Positions 59,759 to 64,000 of a DNA stretch of 64,000 nucleotides are shown piece after piece; position 1 is the first letter of the stretch, and each line of letters starts with the position of its first letter. This DNA is from Sclerodactyla briareus. Its lineage: Eukaryota; Echinodermata; Holothuroidea; Dendrochirotida; Sclerodactylidae. The notes below the pieces were generated by a model, which saw only the letters and a list, made by a program, of their open reading frames with translations, did not search any database and had not been told where the DNA came from. The stretch is from assembly GCA_026419785.1 (NCBI GenBank), contig JAODTK010005915.1, positions 86,001 through 150,000 on the forward strand, read 5' to 3'. A program made the position numbers and the translations under genes.

Positions 59759-62700
59759 TCAAATGTTTGGTCAAGGATAAAACTGACCAACTTTCAAGAT
59801 GTTCCGATCTTTTCTGTAAGAGTGAAAACTGCCTAACAGTTCTAACAAAATGGGAGAAACTGACCCCTAAATGACCTTCGACCTCAAATCCCTGAATACC
59901 CCCTCATGGACTATTATTCATTGATAATACTGACCAAACTTCATGATCATCCGATCTATTCTGTAGCGGAAAAAAGTATTTTGACAGTTCCAACGAAATC
60001 GACGAATTCGACTTCTACGTAACCTCTTTGACCCCAACTTAATTGAGAACAGAATAATAGCTAGACATGCGCAATCACAGTGGATCACCCAGTGGTGTGG
60101 CTGAGGTGGCAGTATTGTATTATTAGATGTACAAGAACGCTCTCTCCAACCGATCAAAAAACAGTGATTGAGCATGTATTGCTTCATTGCCAGAAATTTC
60201 GCGTCGTTAAATTATTGAATTTGTGACAGAGGATCCAGGGACATTAAGATATTTCATGGCTTAAAAAAAAACACAATGTTGAGATAAAAATGAAAGATTT
60301 TAATCAATTTTTTTTCTTCTAATTAGGCTGAAGAATTGCGTTTCCATATTTTTGCGACGGCAAGCATGAAAAGCATGAGACATAAGCCTCGGCATGATCA
60401 AATATGCTCAGTAAGAAAGTACTGATATCAGGACAAGGGACTTTGCTTCAGTCGTGCACAGCACTTGGTCCCAGCCATCCCAGTCAATATGTAACACTAA
60501 TAAATAAATTAAAAACACTTCAAATATACGTACGATCTGCTACAAATCCACGAGCTACCGCTGAAGGTTCTAGGCACGAGTTGTAGTGTATAGTCGGAGT
60601 TTCAATTAGATCAAACAATGCCATAATATTTGTTCGCGTGGCTGTTGTTCATTCCGTTAGTATATCTTGAAAGGCGCCACGAACACATCGAGACACGCGA
60701 GAGACAATCATTTGTCAATATGATAACGAATAATAATTTCACAGTCAAACAATTTCATTACCCCTGACCTTCGTCGTGGTTATTTGAATTGTACATTATT
60801 CTTTCCAAACTCTTCGCGATGTTGTGAAGTGTTCATTCAAATCATCTCACGGGGAATTTCCGACTGATTTAAAATCCTGGATTGCACACACACGAGACAT
60901 TGAAAGTGCGCCTCTGAGTTCAAACTGATTGTACAGGGTGAACTAGATGTGGATGTTTGGTACTGGGTGGGCACGTCAACTTGTTTATTGTTATCTCTTT
61001 TTGTAGACTATGAAAGCATCCTCGTTGGTGTTTAGGGCCCCGCCTAGGGAACTACACTGTTATTTTATTGTCCTCAAATAACTGTTTGCAGTTTGTGCCC
61101 GTGACGACATATAGGTTGCCGTTATCTATTCAATTGAATGTAAGTTACATTTATCGTGAACTTACACTGTACTTCACATGAAATTGGGTAACTCATTAGA
61201 GTCACTGAACCGGGACAAGGGGGTAACTTTAAACAATATTTTATTGAACCATGTGTGTTGAGTGATTGGATTTTTTACGTATTTTGCATACAGGCTTCAT
61301 CCGAGTTATCTTATACAACAAAAACAGACTGCCAAAATATCAATTTTCTATTAACTGCTGCTCGTAGAAACGACAAAAACAGATTACTTCAAATTGACCA
61401 CAAAGCATTAGGGTTCACTTCTCACTAATGACACAGGCCACCTAAGTATGAGTGTTATTTTGTTAAGCCTGTATCCCGTTTTTTAACTGGGACGATTTCA
61501 TCAACGACAGAACTCAACTATGCATAGTCCTTTCTTGTCATTTATTTGGGTAATACCCAATTTGTCACGAAACGAGACTTTCAAAATCATTTGCAAATCT
61601 GAAATTCACTCTAAGAAGCATGCAAGACTATTACTTTGTCCATTTATTAGCACGTTCCGTATTGTTTTTGTAATGTCACGCCTCGTGGTCTTACGAATCG
61701 TTGTCTCAAATGTGTTTTCTCGAGTTAGTACCACACACGATCACGTGTTTGATGGTCTTGATCAATTGTCCAAACCACCACCGCCCCGACCGGCCATGCA
61801 TAACACTCGTATGCTCATCAATTATCAATTACTGTAACCATTCAGTAACATCGGATTATCATAGTGGTATACATTGGAGTACAATATGACGCGAACGTCC
61901 TTGTAAGCAACGTGTTCAGTGTTCCTTTATTGCCTCTACTATAAAAGCGACCGGTGCAAAGAAACCTAATCCAAGACGTTGAATTTCCACGCCTCGCACT
62001 TACGAGGAAACTCACATTGATTTACAGAGATCAGTTTACTTTGTGAATGGGTTCTTTATTAAGTTTTTTTTTTCTATAGTCGGAAAACAGAGAAGAGTCG
62101 GGTTTGTGACTGCAGGGGGCAACTAAGGATGGAAAGTATGAAATGGGGACAGTCCAATCGACTTCAACTGATGTTCGATCAAGAGAGGTAAATCTACTGA
62201 CAGTGAAACAAGTATACGCTTATATTATTTATTCAACATCGAGGCTCAAGCACCATCTGCATCTCACAAGAAACAGGGTTTGTAATATGAATTTCTTTTT
62301 AAAAGTTGTGAACTTAACTGATAGCATGCCTGCGTGAAGTTGACTGCAAATGCTCGCCATGGGCTTTCATATAGTCTCTGTGTTCACATTAATCATTTAT
62401 ATCACTCTAAATCATATATCACTCTGTTCGTGGGTTGAATACAAAGTGATCACCAGCTTCCGATTAAAGGCCAGCCCTCCCTCGCCAGGTAACCTATGAG
62501 GCTTACATATCGTTTTAACTCGTCGTGAACCCTTGCAACCATGACAACGCGCAATTATGGGTACGCTCAATCGTTCTCTCTTCTTCGATGACAATAGCTT
62601 GTATCTATAAGTTATAATTGTGGTGGTGGAATTGCCGTATTACTGAAGGGTACTCCAGGTGGGGTACCCATGGCTGCATGGGTGCTGGGGTTGATAACAA

Positions 62701-63517
62701 AACAGGGTATCTGTTAGTGTGTGTGCGTTTCTGTGTGTGTATGTCTGCCAACACATCTATGGAGAGCCAAACAATGTAAAATTTACACATTTCTCTCCCC
62801 ATGAGGTAACAGTTAGTAAAATTGTGTCATTTAGCAGTTAGAGTCACTGATCCCCCCGCTCTTGTGACTTCGAAGACAGGTCGTCACGTGAACACTTTGC
62901 TGTCAGTTTAACGAACAAAAACCTCGTGAAACTTGGCTTCCTGTTCGCAAAAATGTCTGCATATCGGAAGCTGTCCAATATAGACACCAAAGCATTTAGG
63001 CAGGACATTGTGGACCCCCCGGCGCTCAGGCGCATTTCGGGGTCATCGGCGGAACTTGTTGATTCCTCCATGTAACGATTATTAGCCCACTGGATGAACA
63101 TGCCCCGATCACTACTACGCACGGTTATCAGAACTCAGGCCCAGTTTCAGTGGTATAACCGACGAACTTCCCCGAGCCAAGCATGCACGGAGAAAACTTT
63201 AACGGAAGTGGCAAGCGGTCGCCTGACTGTCGATTCTCAGATATTCGTAGTTACTACTACTGCCGGGAATACAACCGTCTCCTTAAGCAGACAAAGTTTC
63301 TGATACTACTGCATGCGGAAGGGAATATGCAAGGTAGTTAGCAAATTTTTTGAGCGAGCAGCGTTGCTCCTGTTTTCCAGCAACGGTGTCTGAGAATCAT
63401 CTAACAAGTTCTTTCAGCACGTTTTCATCGACAAAATCGACAGGATACGCGAAGGCTTGGAAACTGAAGTCGAAATCGGTGACGAAGATGATGCAACAAG
63501 AGCTGGTCGAGTCTCGT

Positions 63518-64000
63518 GCGATTCAAGTGTGTCACCGAGGCAGAGGTGAGATCGCTCATTTTGAGATCACCTTTTACAACCTTAATCTCGACCCCGCGTC
63601 AACCTGGCTACTCAAGTCCTGTGTCAATCAGCTATAGTTTCTCCGATAACCGCCATCATCAACGCATCTCTCTCTCTCTCTCTCTCTCTGAAGGTAACGT
63701 CCCAGCTCAATTTAAATTAACCCACGTATGACTTCTTCTGAAGAAGCAAGGACACGACACGGACTTTAATAACTATAGAACAATATCTAACCTCCCCTTT
63801 GTCTCAAAACTGATCGAGAAGGTTGTCGATATCACTTAGAATAACACTGAGACCTCAAGAGTTTTGTTGCAGTCGGCCTATTGGAAGGCATTCATCAGAG
63901 ATGCTCTACTCAAAGTTCAAAGTGACATCTTCAACATCTTCTTTGATAGAGTCTATGCCTGTGCTCTGGTAATGCTACATTTATCTGCGGCATTCGATAC
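63518..64000 (+). pseudogene. Reverse transcriptase N-terminal part of the terminal LINE (broken, partial)
   Basis: Contains the pre-palm fingers region (NYRTISNLPFVSKLIEKV, about 63771-63825) and the first catalytic aspartate in LSAAFD (63983-64000). A stop follows VVDIT near 63838 and frameshifts lie near 63570, 63690 and 63735. The YADD motif would be beyond the right edge. Confidence 0.75.
63667..63690. repeat. (TC)n microsatellite inside LINE coding sequence
   Basis: TCTCTCTCTC repeated for about 23 bases within the codons of the INASLS segment of the element. Confidence 0.9.

Larger units (their letters stand above)
54286..62601. repeat. Large direct duplication, copy B (about 8.3 kb)
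   Basis: Second copy of 41505-50283 in the same orientation. The offset falls from about 12.8 kb at the left to about 12.3 kb at the right because the internal insertions differ in size. Copy B carries an (AAT)n-containing segment at about 57330-58080 where copy A has retrotransposon sequence. It ends 300 bases before the terminal LINE. Confidence 0.9.
62895..64000 (+). mobile_element. CR1/L2-type LINE, 5'-truncated, continuing past the window edge
   Basis: The element begins inside the last motif of the endonuclease (SREHFAVSL, a worn SDH box at about 62889-62915). It continues through the linker typical of the group (YRKLSNIDTKAFRQDIVD at 62958-63015, LLAHWM, TDELPRAKHARRKL, YNRLLKQTKF), a KIDRIREGLE helix (about 63434), TEAEVRSLILRSP (63531-63570), INASLS and EGNVPAQFKLTHV (63690-63730), LLKKQGHDTDFNNYRTISNL, PFVSKLIEKVV, and LSAAFDT of RT motif A at the last bases. 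These blocks follow CR1/L2 elements in order. Many frameshifts and stops interrupt it, so this copy is not autonomous as read; some breaks could be sequencing error. Confidence 0.85.

Overview
This window reads as nuclear DNA of a metazoan, most likely a marine invertebrate. It has one intron-containing neuropeptide-type GPCR gene, non-LTR retrotransposon debris of CR1/L2 and jockey-like types, tRNA-derived SINE-like sequences, many microsatellites and poly-C runs, and almost no long open reading frames. There are no bacterial-style operons, rRNA genes, CRISPR arrays or convincing intact tRNA genes. Species cannot be assigned from sequence alone.

The main cellular gene lies on the minus strand between about 36.24 kb and 4.00 kb. 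An upstream exon (36238-35448) encodes TM1-TM6 and a downstream exon (4313-4004) encodes TM7 and the cytoplasmic tail of a class A peptide receptor resembling the bombesin/CCHamide/endothelin group. The two exons are 31.1 kb apart. Their splice sites agree in phase and the joined TM6-ECL3-TM7 distance is normal for the family, so I treat them as one gene with a giant, repeat-filled intron. The upstream exon carries about eight frame-disrupting indels while every hallmark motif is kept, which looks more like uncorrected sequencing error than an old pseudogene. The downstream exon is clean.

The intron (4.3-35.4 kb) holds a LINE 3' end (~9.6 kb), microsatellites (21.6-22.0 kb), SINE-like pieces (26.5 and 28.1 kb, the latter with a six-fold 19-bp array that multiplies a pol III A-box), two fold-back minisatellite elements (28.4-28.6 and 29.1-29.5 kb), a MITE-like element (30.3-30.6 kb) and a decayed LINE with a recognisable reverse transcriptase (34.2-32.9 kb, same strand as the receptor gene).

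Upstream of the gene (36-64 kb) the DNA is dominated by duplication. A ~0.9-1 kb unit with an internal AT block is repeated at 37.66 and 39.30 kb. A much larger 8-9 kb block is present twice in direct orientation (41.5-50.3 and 54.3-62.6 kb), each copy having its own insertion at the equivalent internal site: a retrotransposon C-terminus plus tetranucleotide repeats in the first, an (AAT)n tract in the second. The window ends inside a 5'-truncated CR1/L2-type LINE (from ~62.9 kb, plus strand) that runs off the right edge just after the first catalytic motif of the reverse transcriptase.
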